Below, piece after piece: positions 1 through 10,099 of a stretch of 64,000 nucleotides of DNA. The stretch lies in assembly GCA_963989245.1 (NCBI GenBank), contig OZ022347.1:40058794-40122793 (forward strand). Direction: 5' to 3'. The translations under genes and the position numbers were made by a program. Source of the stretch: Nansenia antarctica. Taxonomy: Eukaryota > Chordata > Actinopteri > Argentiniformes > Microstomatidae. Below the pieces are notes generated by a model. That model saw only the letters and a list, made by a program, of their open reading frames with translations. It was not told where the DNA came from and ran no database searches. Position 1 is the first letter of the stretch; the number at the start of each line of letters is the position of its first letter.

Positions 1-203
1 TCCTGTTAACTTATGTCATATCCTGTTAACCAAATATGGTCCATCAAGTTTCCGGGTGATAGATTTGATGTCTGCAGCTGGACCCTTCTCGGAATAGCTG
101 ACGTCTACTTCTTCTGTTCTTCTTCTGTTCGAATTTCCGGCAGTGTAGACGCATTCGCGCATTACTGCCCTCTACAGTTCAGAGTGATACTCCGCTCTGC
201 ACT

Positions 204-1705
204 CTATATCCTCTTATAGAGGTCTGTCTTGTGAAGGAAGGGCAGGACACTTCTCTTCACAGCATGCTGCTCCTTTCTCCGGCTGAACAGGGACTTGTAC
301 TCCACAGTGGGTATCCCAATATTGGCTAGTTCCTCACATAGCTGAGCTCTTTCGGTCCTGTTTTTCTCACACTCAAATAGGACGTGGACAACTGTCTCTG
401 CTCTTCCACATTCACACAGGCCATCCGGGTGTTTTCCCACTACTCTCAGGCAACTGGCTAGCCCGCAGTGCCCAAGTCTTAGCCGAGTCAGTTTGACTGA
501 ATCTCTTCTGTCACCTTCTGTGCACACGCTCCCCCTTTTGACAGATGCCTGCGCTGAGAAATACAGCCTCCCTCTCTCTTCATTATTCTTCATTCTTATA
601 TTCACTTTCTGTGACCTATACATGCTTATCATGGCCTCATTCACCAGGTCGGCTCTAGCTCTAGATGACCCACTCCTCAAGGCCATCAAGGCGGCAGCTG
701 AGTCAGAGCAGATTATGACTTTGCTTGGTTTAACTTGTTCAATCCACCAGAGTGCCCAAATGATTGCCATTAGCTCTGTGGCAAAAACAGATGCTCCGTC
801 TGTGACTCGCAAGCCTTGCTGGACTTGGGGCCCCACCAGGTAGATTCCACACCCTGCCCTTTGGCTATCTGGGTCCTTAGACCCGTCTGTGAAGACCTGC
901 ATGTGCGTCCCCCATGCCGCATTTAGGTATCCTTCTACCCGCGAGCTTGTGATGCCTCCCTCCTGCTTCCAGTCTAACAGAGTTAGATCTACAGTGGGCT
1001 CTGGGAGTAGCCACACTGGCACCGCTGACCAGAATGCATGTACTAGGCCTACTTTATTTTTGTCTACTCCCACTCTTTCAGCCAACTCTCCAGCGCCAGC
1101 TAGGAAATTTCCTTTCTTCTTCCCATCAGCAAACTCCCAACTCTTATTCACTAGGCACTTGGCTGAAAGACCCAGACCAGAACCTTTCAGTTTGGCCCAA
1201 TAATGCAGTCCTAGCTTGCTGCGCCTAATTCTATGTGGCCACTCTCCCGTTTCCACAATCAGGGCTGGGATGGGAGTCGTTCTAAACGCCCCATAGCAAG
1301 TTCTTAGAGCTCTTGATTGCACTGCGTCTAGTTTGTCCAAAATGGACTTTGCAGCGGATCCATAGACAAAGCTCCCATAGTCTATTGCTGACCTGACCAT
1401 TGCCTGATAAATCAATAACATTGTCCCCCTCTCAGCTCCCCATTCACATCCAGCCAGGCTCTGGAGGACGTTAATTACTTTTTCACATGTACTTCTCACT
1501 TTCCCTATGTGGACTCTCCATGTTAGCCTTTCATCCAACCACATTTTTTTTTTTTTTTTTTTAAAGGAATTCCACATTCCTGCCTCTCCTCCAGATGGCC
1601 CCATCATCCGCAAACAGAGACCTGCCAAATCCTTGCCCTATATTTTTAAAGATGTCATTGATCATAACATTAAATAATACTGGGCTGATAGCTGACGTCT
1701 ATCCT
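204..1705 (-). mobile_element. 5'-truncated RNase-H-bearing LINE (I/Nimb-like), copy A
   Basis: An open frame runs from 1628 down to 204 on the minus strand (474 codons). It encodes the end of a non-LTR reverse transcriptase: the thumb region (SAIDYGSFVYGSA, RALRTCYGAFRTTP), an RNase H fold with FTDGSK (Asp), ATELMAI (Glu) and CSDSAAAL (Asp), and a C-terminal region with CECGRAETVVHVLFEC. The last RNase H block (His/Asp loop) is missing between the third motif and the C-terminal region, so the nuclease is probably inactive. Just upstream, in another frame, lies the RT catalytic box FADDGAIW (about 1604-1627). A 20-base poly-T tract at about 1543-1562 replaces the segment between box and thumb. 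The RT fingers and endonuclease are absent, so the copy is 5'-truncated near 1700. RNase H downstream of RT is typical of I-group LINEs; clade assignment is by recall only. Confidence 0.85.
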
Positions 1706-1897
1706 CTGGCAAGCGGTGAGGTATAATATTATGATTTATAGTATATCAGATGCGTCAGATGTTACAACTCCTTTTTTCCCCAAAAAGTGCTGCCGTACAC
1801 AATAATAATTAGTCTAACAGGTGGATCAATAAAACCACACAGTGCTGAGACTGAAGACAACACAAGCCATTTATTGTGTGTGTGTGTGTGTGCGTGC
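1706..1897. repeat. Backbone repeat segment ending in a (TG)n microsatellite
   Basis: Non-coding. Bases 1818-1868 (…acagtgctgagactgaagacaacac…) recur inverted at 41890-41945, where the RNase-H LINE is absent. (TG)n at about 1876-1897 is the site into which the hAT element at 1898 inserted. Confidence 0.7.
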
Positions 1898-3005
1898 CAG
1901 TGGCGTAGGGGATGGGCCCGCAAGCGACGCACCGCGGGGGGTTCCCCAGCCTCTAGGGGGCCCCCTAACATTGGATACTGTGGTGGGTTGACATAATTCA
2001 CCCACGGTGGGTTGGGAGTATTGTTCCGCACGGACAGTTAAGTGCGTGGTACCCGAGTTGTTTATTCAGTTACTGCTTGCGTGTGTTGTTGACAATCGTT
2101 CATGTTCTTCATTAAACGTTTAGCTTTGTAATTTGATACGCCGCCTCCGACTCCCGTCTCTCGGCACTACGATACAATTTTTTTTTTTTTTTTTTTTTGG
2201 CAGCGAGACACAAGACCCTGCAGAAAAATGAGCAAGCGAAAGTACCTCAGTGGTGCGCAAAAACGGCAAGAGCAATATAAATTGTAACAAAATGCAGCGA
2301 AACTTCCCAAAATGTCATATTTTCTCACAAACCGACCCAAAGCAGCTTCTGCGACTAACGCGGGTAGGGATGCAGTTAGCCCTGGGTCAGGGACGAACGT
2401 CGTGGATGCACCTGTTGCACCGCTGTGGAGGTCAGTGTTACTGCAGCTGGCAGGCTGACCCGGCCGAGAGATCGTTTTCAAAACTAAAAATTATCAAAAG
2501 CTATCTGAGAAGCACCATGTCCCAGGACAGACTCTCCAGACTAGCGATTCTCAGCATTGAAAGCCAGCGCGCACGTCAAATGGATTTAACAAACAACTAT
2601 GTTACATAGTGAAGGACTTCGCACAGACTAATGCCAGGAGGAGAGGACGTTTTGGTCATTGTTAAAGGTAAGAATAGCCTATTATTTTATATTATTAGAG
2701 ATATTTATTAATCTATGAATCAAATTAACTCGGGGTGGTGGGTAGCCTGTCGGTCTGTTCTTGTTGCCGTTTGTGTATGGACATGTCACACACACAGTCA
2801 CACATACGGTGTCAGAATGATTCTGAGCAAACGGCCAGCGCGCTGTAGCTGATAGCTGTCCAGGCCAACCATACGGTCTATGCTGTAGGCTTTATGCAGC
2901 CTTAAAATAAATGTACCGCTACATCCGTTTGAGTTAACCTCCGTTGCGAAAGGGCCCCCGCCACCACCTTGCGGGTGGGCCTCGGGATTTTGCGGTACGC
3001 CACTG
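1898..3005 (+). mobile_element. Internally deleted hAT transposon (ZMYM/TTF-like transposase remnant), copy A
   Basis: Ends are CAGTGGCGTA (1898) and its complement TACGCCACTG (to 3005), flanked by the perfect 8-bp target duplication GTGCGTGC (1890-1897 and 3006-3013), the hAT hallmark. Inside, an ATG at 2229 opens MSKRKYLSGAQKRQEQYK, the start typical of hAT transposases of the TTF/ZMYM1-like group. It meets a stop, then continues (…NAGRDAVSPGSGTNVVDAP…) before jumping to the C-terminal dimerisation segment: AERSFSKLKIIKSYLRSTMSQ at about 2465-2525, ending near 2609. The RNase-H-like catalytic core is gone, so this is a non-autonomous deletion derivative. Bases about 1915-2012 are absent from copy B. 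The site gcattgaaa (2554-2562) is the unoccupied target of the LINE inserted in copy B. Confidence 0.9.
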
Positions 3006-3013
3006 GTGCGTGC

Positions 3014-3136
3014 GTGCGTGTGTGTATAAGCATATGTTGAGTGTGTATTGTGTGTGTGAATGTGTGCATTGTTGTTATTATCATTATTAATGTGTCTTTC
3101 TCCTTTGTTGCCTGTTAGTTCGTTTATATGTGTCTT
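3014..3136. repeat. TG-rich spacer between two hAT elements
   Basis: Short TG-rich microsatellite-like sequence with no coding content. Its last 8 bases (3129-3136, tgtgtctt) form the left target duplication of the next hAT element. Confidence 0.6.
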
Positions 3137-3690
3137 CAGTGGTGTAGTCTAGTTTTTTCTAGTGGGTATACTGTGATTTTGCCCTCCCAGTCAGAGCGAC
3201 ACCTGTCCCGTAGCGACACCCCATAAGCACCACCACACTCACTTATGCATACAGTATGCATCTACACCAGTGTTTGCTGCCTTGGGGGGGGTGGCATGGA
3301 CTGTACTGCCTCACGCTACAGAAACAGGAGATAGGCTCCTGCCCCCTAAGGGCCGTTAGGCTCCAGAACCATCGGTTCTCAAGGCTACTTATGTGGTCTT
3401 GACTACATGTCCACTTTCTCACCTGGTTCTTGCTGTCTCTCTGGTGTGCCGACACCATCCTGCTCTCTCATTCTCTCCCGCTCTATCCTCCTCTCTCCCT
3501 CTTTTGCTGTCAACCAAAAGGCAAATATAACAACCAGAGTATTTATAATTTAATAAGAGGTATACATTGAATTCACATCAAATCATAACATCATTCTAAT
3601 TGAATATTGGGTTGCTGTGGGCAATGCAGTCAGATACTGTCTTTACTTACTCTCTCAACTTTAAGAAAATCGTATGTCCCACTACAAAAA

Positions 3691-6600
3691 CAAGATGGCG
3701 GCGCGCACAGACGCAGCGGCTCGAGTGGCTTCAACACTGGTGTTCTTTAGTGTTTTTAAGTACATTTGTATGTACATTTTTATTTTAGTACTTATAGGGA
3801 ACGGTTGTGTAAATAGTACCTACAGCAGGCACGACTTACTAGAAGTTGGTACGCAAAACGAGAAGACAGTAACAGCGGAGTTCCTGAAACAGCAAAGGAT
3901 TCCTCACGATATCGCCCGCTTACCGGGAGAACAATGGTACGCAGTCCCGACCCTGAGGCGCAAACGTCGGCGTAGGGACCGCAAGCAACGACGGGGCTGC
4001 AGGGGAGGCCTGCTAGCTAGGCTGAGGAAGTGCCCGGACAAGCCAGCTTTGCCGAGTATATTCCTATCCAACGTCAGGTCCCTGACTAATAAGATGGACG
4101 AATTGAGACTACAGGTCGCCAAAAATAACATCGTGGGAGATAGCTGTGTGATTATTCTCACTGAAACCTGGCTAAATGACACTATCCTGGACTCCGCAAT
4201 TAGCCTAGAAGGACGGACCCTACACCGGGCGGACCGGACTTTGCTTAGCGGAAAGACCCGCGGAGGTGGGATCATTATATCTACGAAGGATAGCTGGTGC
4301 TTAAACACGAAAACTGTAAGTAGCCACTGTTCCCAAAACCTGGAATACTTGACTGTTAAATGCCAACCCACTTACCTCCCGAGGGAATTCAATGCAGTGT
4401 ATATTACAAGCGTTTACATTGCACCGAATGCAGATGGTAGCTTAGCATTGGCGCGGCTATATGACATCATCAGTGGTCAACAAAGCGCAGACCCACAGGC
4501 AGTTCACATTATAGCTGGAGATTTTAATCATGCCGACCTGAAGGCAGTACTACCCAAGTTCTATCAGCATGTTAAATGTGCAACAAGAGGAGAAAAAACA
4601 CTGGATAAGGTATACACCAACATCAAGCGTGCTTACAAGGCTAGACCGCTAGCTCATCTAAGCATGTCTGACCATGTGTCAATCCTCCTGATCCCAGCCT
4701 ACACTACCATGAGGAAAAGTGCTCCCATCATCACTAAGACTGTCAGAACCTGGCCAGAAGGGTCCGCTCCACTGCAGATCTGCCTAAATGACACCTCATG
4801 GCAGGAATATGAGCATGAGGACCTGGAAGAGTTCACGTTGTCGGTTCTGAACCACATAGTGAACTGCACCAAGTCAGTCACCGTGGACAAACGGGTCCGG
4901 GTCTACCCCAACACGAAGCCATGGATGACTGGGAAGGTCCAAAAACTGATCAATGAGAGGGACAACGCCTTCTTCGCAGGGAAGGGCACACTGCTGTACA
5001 GCACCACCAGGGCTAACCTAAAGCGCGGCATCAAAGAGGCCAAGGCAGACCACAGAGAGAAGATTGAGGAATGCTTCCTGAGCAACGACTCCAGGCGGAT
5101 GTGGCAGGGGGTTCAGCACATGACAAACTTCAGAGCCAACAGGCTCACAGCCGCAGAGGACGACCCCCTGCTGGCGGAAAAGCTGAACTCCTTCTACGCC
5201 CGGTTCGACGAGGGGCGAACGGAGGTAACCACAACACAAACACCACTCTCTCCAGCTCTCAGCAGCCTCACCCTCACAGAGCATGAAGTGAGACGCGTGC
5301 TGAAGGCGGTGGACCCCAGGAAAGCCTCGTGGCCGGATGGCGTCCTGGGACGGGTGCTGAGGGACTGCGCCGACCAGCTGGCCGGGGTTTTCACCAACAT
5401 CTTCAACCAGTCCCTGTCCCAGGCCACCATCCCACCCTGCCTGAAAACCTCAACTATCATCCCAGTCCCGAAGAAAAGCACGGTGAGCTGCCTAAACGAC
5501 TACCGCCCGGTGGCACTCACACCAATCATCATGAAGTGCTTCGAGAAACTAGTCCGGGCCCACATACTCACACGCCTCCCGCCCAACCTGGATCCATACC
5601 AGTTCGCCTACAGAGCCCACAGGTCCACAGAGGACGCCATCGCGACGACTCTCCACGCCACTCTATCCCACCTGGAGAGGGGAAACAGCTATGCGAGACT
5701 GCTCTTTGTGGACTTCAGCTCTGCCTTCAACACCATCCTTCCAGACAGGCTAGTGACCAAACTACTAGACCTGGGACTATCACACTCTATATGTGCATGG
5801 ATCAAGGACTTCCTGACCGACCGCCCCCAGAGGGTGCGGGTGGGCTCCCACACCTCCACAGCCCTCAGACTCAGCACTGGGTCCCCCCAGGGCTGCGTGC
5901 TAAGCCCCATCCTCTACAACCTCTACACCTACGACTTCACCCCCGTCCACCCCAGCAACTCCATCGTAAAGTTTGCAGACGACACCACCGTGGTGGGCTG
6001 CATCTCGGGGGGGGACGAGGCGGCGTACAGGGATGAGGTAGAGCAACTGAGCAAGCTGTGCAAGGTTAACAACCTGCTGCTGAACAAGTCAAAGACCCAG
6101 GAAATCATCGTGGACTTCAGGAGGAAAAAGTCTGAGATCCAGCCCCTGCTCATCGACGGAGAGAGCGTGGAGAGAGTCTCAACCCTCCGATTCCTGGGGG
6201 TGCACATACAGGATGACCTGTCCTGGAAGAACAACACAACAGCCACCATCAAGAAGGCACAACAGCGGCTCTACATCCTGAGAGTCCTCAGGAAGGAACA
6301 CATCAAGCAGGAGATAATGGTGGCCTACTACCGCGGCGCAGTGGAGAGCATCCTCACCTACGGCATCTGCAACTGGTTCTCCAGCTGCACAACCGCGGAG
6401 AGAAATGCGCTACAGAGGGTCGTGAGAACAGCCCAGAAGATCACCGGCGCCCCCCTCCCCTCTCTGGAAGAGCTGTACAACACACGCTGTCTCAGGAAGG
6501 CCTCCAAGATCTCCAGAGACCCAACCCACCCTGGGTACAAACACTTTACCCGGCTGCCCTCGAAAAGGCGGTACAGGACCATGGCCGCAAGGACAAACAG

Positions 6601-7000
6601 ACTGAAGCACAGCTTCTACCCCAGGGCCATCCAGGCCCTGAACACAGCAAAGACCTAGGTTCTGGGCCCTGGACAGTCTGGACGGATTGATGGCAGCTGC
6701 TGGACCGAAAAAAATCAGGTGTAGTGCTGAGGCACAAATATGTACATTTCTAGCCTGCAAACTGCGACACTTCAAAAGAATGTGCAATAACACTATGTGC
6801 AATATGACAACCCTAGTCGTCTATCTGTACAGTATAGTATAGTGGATAGTGTACATAGCCTTTATTTATGTAAACCAGCTCCTTCCCTTCTTGTGTTTTA
6901 AAAAAAAACTAAAAAACTTTCCTAGCACCAGGGGAGCCACCCCTCCTAAATGTCGTTGTTTTGTACCTGTACTGTAGCAATGACAATAAAGACCATTCAT
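3691..7000 (+). mobile_element. Near full-length L2-type LINE
   Basis: Copy B shows the unoccupied site (cccacttcaaaaaacagac at 59695-59713). In A, flanking caaaaaca-type sequences (about 3685-3692 and 7002-7009) form an imperfect duplication of about 8 bp. The inserted DNA begins around the ATG at 3695 and ends in tgacaataaagaccattcatt, a short ATTC-type tail typical of L2 3' ends rather than poly(A). Roughly 340 bp of 3' UTR follow the ORF. Confidence 0.9.
3695..6658 (+). CDS. L2 LINE ORF2: apurinic-type endonuclease plus reverse transcriptase, intact frame
   Basis: The protein nicks target DNA and reverse-transcribes its own RNA (target-primed reverse transcription). Numbered from ATG 3695 (987 aa): endonuclease motifs LSNVRSL at about 123, LTETWLND about 155, AGDFNHAD about 273, SDHVSIL about 325; RT motifs FVDFSSAFNTI about 670, GSPQGCVLSP about 729, and catalytic FADDTTVV about 759. 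The frame is open 21 bases further to an ATG at 3674, but those codons lie in flanking host DNA, so 3695 is the element's own start. The first 40 residues include a hydrophobic stretch (VLIGNGCVNS preceded by IFILV), unusual for this protein class. There is no internal stop, so the copy is probably young. Other ORFs over this span are shadows. Confidence 0.9.
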   Translation: MAARTDAAARVASTLVFFSVFKYICMYIFILVLIGNGCVNSTYSRHDLLEVGTQNEKTVTAEFLKQQRIPHDIARLPGEQWYAVPTLRRKRRRRDRKQRRGCRGGLLARLRKCPDKPALPSIFLSNVRSLTNKMDELRLQVAKNNIVGDSCVIILTETWLNDTILDSAISLEGRTLHRADRTLLSGKTRGGGIIISTKDSWCLNTKTVSSHCSQNLEYLTVKCQPTYLPREFNAVYITSVYIAPNADGSLALARLYDIISGQQSADPQAVHIIAGDFNHADLKAVLPKFYQHVKCATRGEKTLDKVYTNIKRAYKARPLAHLSMSDHVSILLIPAYTTMRKSAPIITKTVRTWPEGSAPLQICLNDTSWQEYEHEDLEEFTLSVLNHIVNCTKSVTVDKRVRVYPNTKPWMTGKVQKLINERDNAFFAGKGTLLYSTTRANLKRGIKEAKADHREKIEECFLSNDSRRMWQGVQHMTNFRANRLTAAEDDPLLAEKLNSFYARFDEGRTEVTTTQTPLSPALSSLTLTEHEVRRVLKAVDPRKASWPDGVLGRVLRDCADQLAGVFTNIFNQSLSQATIPPCLKTSTIIPVPKKSTVSCLNDYRPVALTPIIMKCFEKLVRAHILTRLPPNLDPYQFAYRAHRSTEDAIATTLHATLSHLERGNSYARLLFVDFSSAFNTILPDRLVTKLLDLGLSHSICAWIKDFLTDRPQRVRVGSHTSTALRLSTGSPQGCVLSPILYNLYTYDFTPVHPSNSIVKFADDTTVVGCISGGDEAAYRDEVEQLSKLCKVNNLLLNKSKTQEIIVDFRRKKSEIQPLLIDGESVERVSTLRFLGVHIQDDLSWKNNTTATIKKAQQRLYILRVLRKEHIKQEIMVAYYRGAVESILTYGICNWFSSCTTAERNALQRVVRTAQKITGAPLPSLEELYNTRCLRKASKISRDPTHPGYKHFTRLPSKRRYRTMAARTNRLKHSFYPRAIQALNTAKT

Positions 7001-7241
7001 TCAAAAAACAGACATTTCCAATGAGTGAGGGTTTGTTCCAATGCTTCAATCCACTGTCCATGTACTGTAAATATACCATTATGGTATTACCATAAAGCCC
7101 AATTCTAGCAGAATAAGAAAGATTGTATATCTACTTTAAGTAAAATAATAAAGTGCATCCAGTTAGCTCTTTAGCTGGCATGTGTGCAGCAGACTAGCTC
7201 ATCTAATCACCTCTGAGCACGCTAGCTAGCTTGCTAGTTCT
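7001..7241. other. Interior of the CAGTGGTGTAG hAT between the two LINE insertions
   Basis: Matches copy B 59701-59943 almost exactly and, inverted, about 21790-22010. Contains no coding content. Confidence 0.75.
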
Positions 7242-7520
7242 TTAATAATAATAATAATTCATTGAATTTATATAGCGCTTTTCCGAGGCTCAAAGACGCT
7301 GCCACTATAGGGGATACGGAAAACACAAAAACAACAAGTAACATGGAACACAGAGTCAGCGAACGGGGGGGGGGGGGGTGGGGACAGGGGAGGTGGTTAG
7401 GGGTAGGGGAGGCTGTATGCATATCAGGGGGGTGGCAGGGTTAGGGGAGATGGGTAGTGGTAGGGGAGGTTGTATGCGTGTTAAGGGGGGGGGGCGGGGG
7501 CGCCGGGATGGGGGAGATGG

Positions 7521-10099
7521 CTAGGGGTAGGGGAGGCTGTAGGCATGGGAGAACAGGTAGGTTTTGAGGTGGGATTTAAAAGTGAGAAGTGAGGGTGAGT
7601 CTCTGAGTGGTTGGGGGAGAGAGTTCCAGAGGCGGGGTGCAGCTCGTGAAAAGGCACGGTGACCGAAGCCTTTGAGTTTTGAGGGTGGGACAGTGAGGGG
7701 AACAATGGATGAGGATCGGAGGGTACGGGTAGGGCGGTGGGGGAGAAGGAGGTCAGTCAGGTAGGGGGGGGCCAGGCTATGGAGGGCTTTGTATGTGAGG
7801 ATGAGGATTTTGAATTGGATGCGTTCTTTGATGGGGAGCCAGTGGAGAGAGTGGAGGACAGGAGTGATGTGGTCACGGGAGCGGGTGTTTGAAAGGAGCC
7901 GTGCAGCAGAGTTTTGGACCATCTGGAGTCTATGGAGGGAGCGGGAGGTGATGCCGGTGAGTAGGGAGTTGCAGTAGTCAAGGCGGGAGGAGATGAAGGC
8001 GTGGATGAGGGATTCAGCAGCGGACGGGGAGAGGCAGTGTCTGATTTTTGCTATGTTGCGGAGATGGAAGTAGGAGGTCTTGACGATGGAGCTGACGTGG
8101 GGATCAAATGAGAGGGTGGGGTCCAGGATGAAGCCGAGGTTGCGAGCCAGGGGGGAGGGGGTGATGGTAGTGTCATCGATGGTGAGTGTGATGGGTCCGG
8201 TTTTATTGAGGGTGGATTTGGTGCCGATGAGGATGACTTCGGTCTTTTCACTGTTGAGTTTGAGGAAGTTGTGTGTGAGCCAGGTTTTTATTGCTGAAAT
8301 GCAGTTTTCGATGTGAGTGAGGGGTGGGTTCTGGGTGGAGTTTGTGGTGATGTAGATCTGGGTGTCCGAGGGGGAGTGTGTAGCAGAGGAAGAGCAGGGG
8401 GCCGAGGACTGAGCCTTGTGGGACCCCCTGTGTGACAGAGGAGGAGGAGGAGGTGTGACCGGAGAGGGAGATGAACTGATGTCTGTTTGAAGGAGGATGG
8501 AGTGGGACACTGTGTCGAAGGCTGCGCTCAGGTCTAGTAGAACTAGGATGTTGAGGGCACCTGAGTCAGCGGAGGTGAGGAGATCGTTGATGACTTTGAC
8601 CAGGGCTGTTTCAGTGCTGTGATGTGGGCGGAAGCCAGATTGAAGGGGTTCGTATAGTTTGTTGGATTGGAGGTGGGAGTGAAGTTGGGCAGCGACAGCG
8701 CGCTCTAGGGTTTTGGAGAAGAATGGTAGGTTGGAGATGGGGCGGTAGTTGGAGAGGTTGGCTGGGTCAAGAGTGGGCTTTTTGAGAATGGGGGTAACAG
8801 CGGCAAGTTTGTAGCTTGAGGGAACGTGGCCTTGGGCTAGGGACTGATTGAAGAGGGCAGTGAGGTGGGGGATGAGGGCAGGGAGGCAGGCCTTGGTCAG
8901 GGTGGTAGGGAGGGGGTCGAGGGAGCAGGTGGTTGTTTTGGAGGCGGTGATGATAGTAGTGATGAGGGAGGAGTCAACAGGGGAGAAAGTAGTGAGAGGA
9001 GTAGGGGGAGGGTAATCAGGAGGGGGGAAGATGACAGCAGGGGGGGCGGGGTGGTGGAGTTGGAGATGGAGGCAGTCAGTGAGCTGTTGATGTGGGAGAT
9101 CTTGCAGAGGGTGGGGGTTGGATATGGGTAGGGAGGCAGAGCAGACAAGGTCGAGTGTGTGGCCTTTTACATGGGTGGGGAAGTTGATGTGCTGGGTGAG
9201 GTGGAAACAATCAAGGAGAGAGAGGAAGTCAGAGGTGAGGTTGGAGTTGGGTTTGTCGACATGGATATTAAAGTCACCGGTGAGTAAGAGACGGGTAGAA
9301 AGGGAAGAGGCGATGGTGAGGAGTTCAGAGAGATCAGAAAGAAAAGAGGGGTGTGGCTTCGGTGGGCGGTAGAGTAGGAGTGCAGTTATGGAGTTGGGGA
9401 GTGAAAAGGCAAGGTATTCAAAGGATGACATGGGTGGGAGGTTGAGGTCCAGTATAGTGACAGTTAGGGAGTGTTTGTGGAGAGCAGCGAGACCACCCCC
9501 TCGCTTAGAGAGGCGGGGTTTAGCGATGTAGGTGTAATTAGGGGGGGTGGCCTGGTTGAGTGAGTAGTAGTCCGAGGGTTGTTGCCAGGTTTCAGTGAGG
9601 AGAAGTATGTCCAGGTTGTTGTCCAGTATCAGTTCAGATATGACAGGGGATTTGTTGGAGAGAGAGCGAGTGTTCAACAGTGCAAGGGAGATGGATGGGG
9701 GAGCAGGGGGGAGAGAGCGGAGGTTTGAGGGGTCAGCGGTGCGGTGTGTGGTGATGACAGGTGAGCGAGAGTTAGTCCAGAATGAGGGGATGTTTGTGCC
9801 TTCAGGGTGGTGTAGAGTCCGGTGTCGATGTTGCTGGGAGCCTCGATGGATGTAGCAGCGGCGGAGAATGCCTGCCTTGGTGGCGGCGGTGGCAGCAGCA
9901 GCAGTGAGGCGATGGTTGTGGTTCAGTGAGTGGAGGTCAGTGGCAGTATAGGTGAGACGAGAGAAGGGCAGGGGGAGGTGGGGGGTAGGTGAGATGGCCG
10001 GGAGTCTAGGGCAAAACGATAGGAGCAGCAGGAGGGTGAAACCAAGTTGAAGATGAAACCAGAGTACAGGTGGGAGTAGTTCAGTGGATAGGTTGGGAG
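7521..10099 (-). pseudogene. CR1/Rex1-like LINE ORF2 (endonuclease-RT), catalytic box lost
   Basis: Minus-strand frame with EN motifs (SLALLNTRSLSNKS, LLTETWQQP, LLTGDFNIHVD) and RT motifs (LSNYRPISNLPF, QSGFRPHHSTETA, LLDLSAAFDTVSH), followed by the C-terminal thumb (SRLDYCNSLLTG, LHSLHWLPI). The segment after AAFDTVSH is damaged. GVPQGSVLG is readable only in another frame (about 8420-8440), the palm between the two is deleted, and the YADD motif is reduced to SDTQIY. The enzyme is therefore dead. The open frame extends to 10169, but residues beyond 10099 come from the hAT terminus. The original N-terminus continues on the far side of the hAT (11148-11340, same reading frame once the hAT and one target copy are discounted). 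Confidence 0.85.

Noticed and set aside
493..1228. Plus-strand ORFs over the RNase-H LINE
   Set aside because: Antisense shadows of the minus-strand LINE frame; the same applies at 54101-54947.
5329..6036. 235-codon plus-strand ORF inside the L2
   Set aside because: Frame shadow of the intact RT ORF at 3695-6658.
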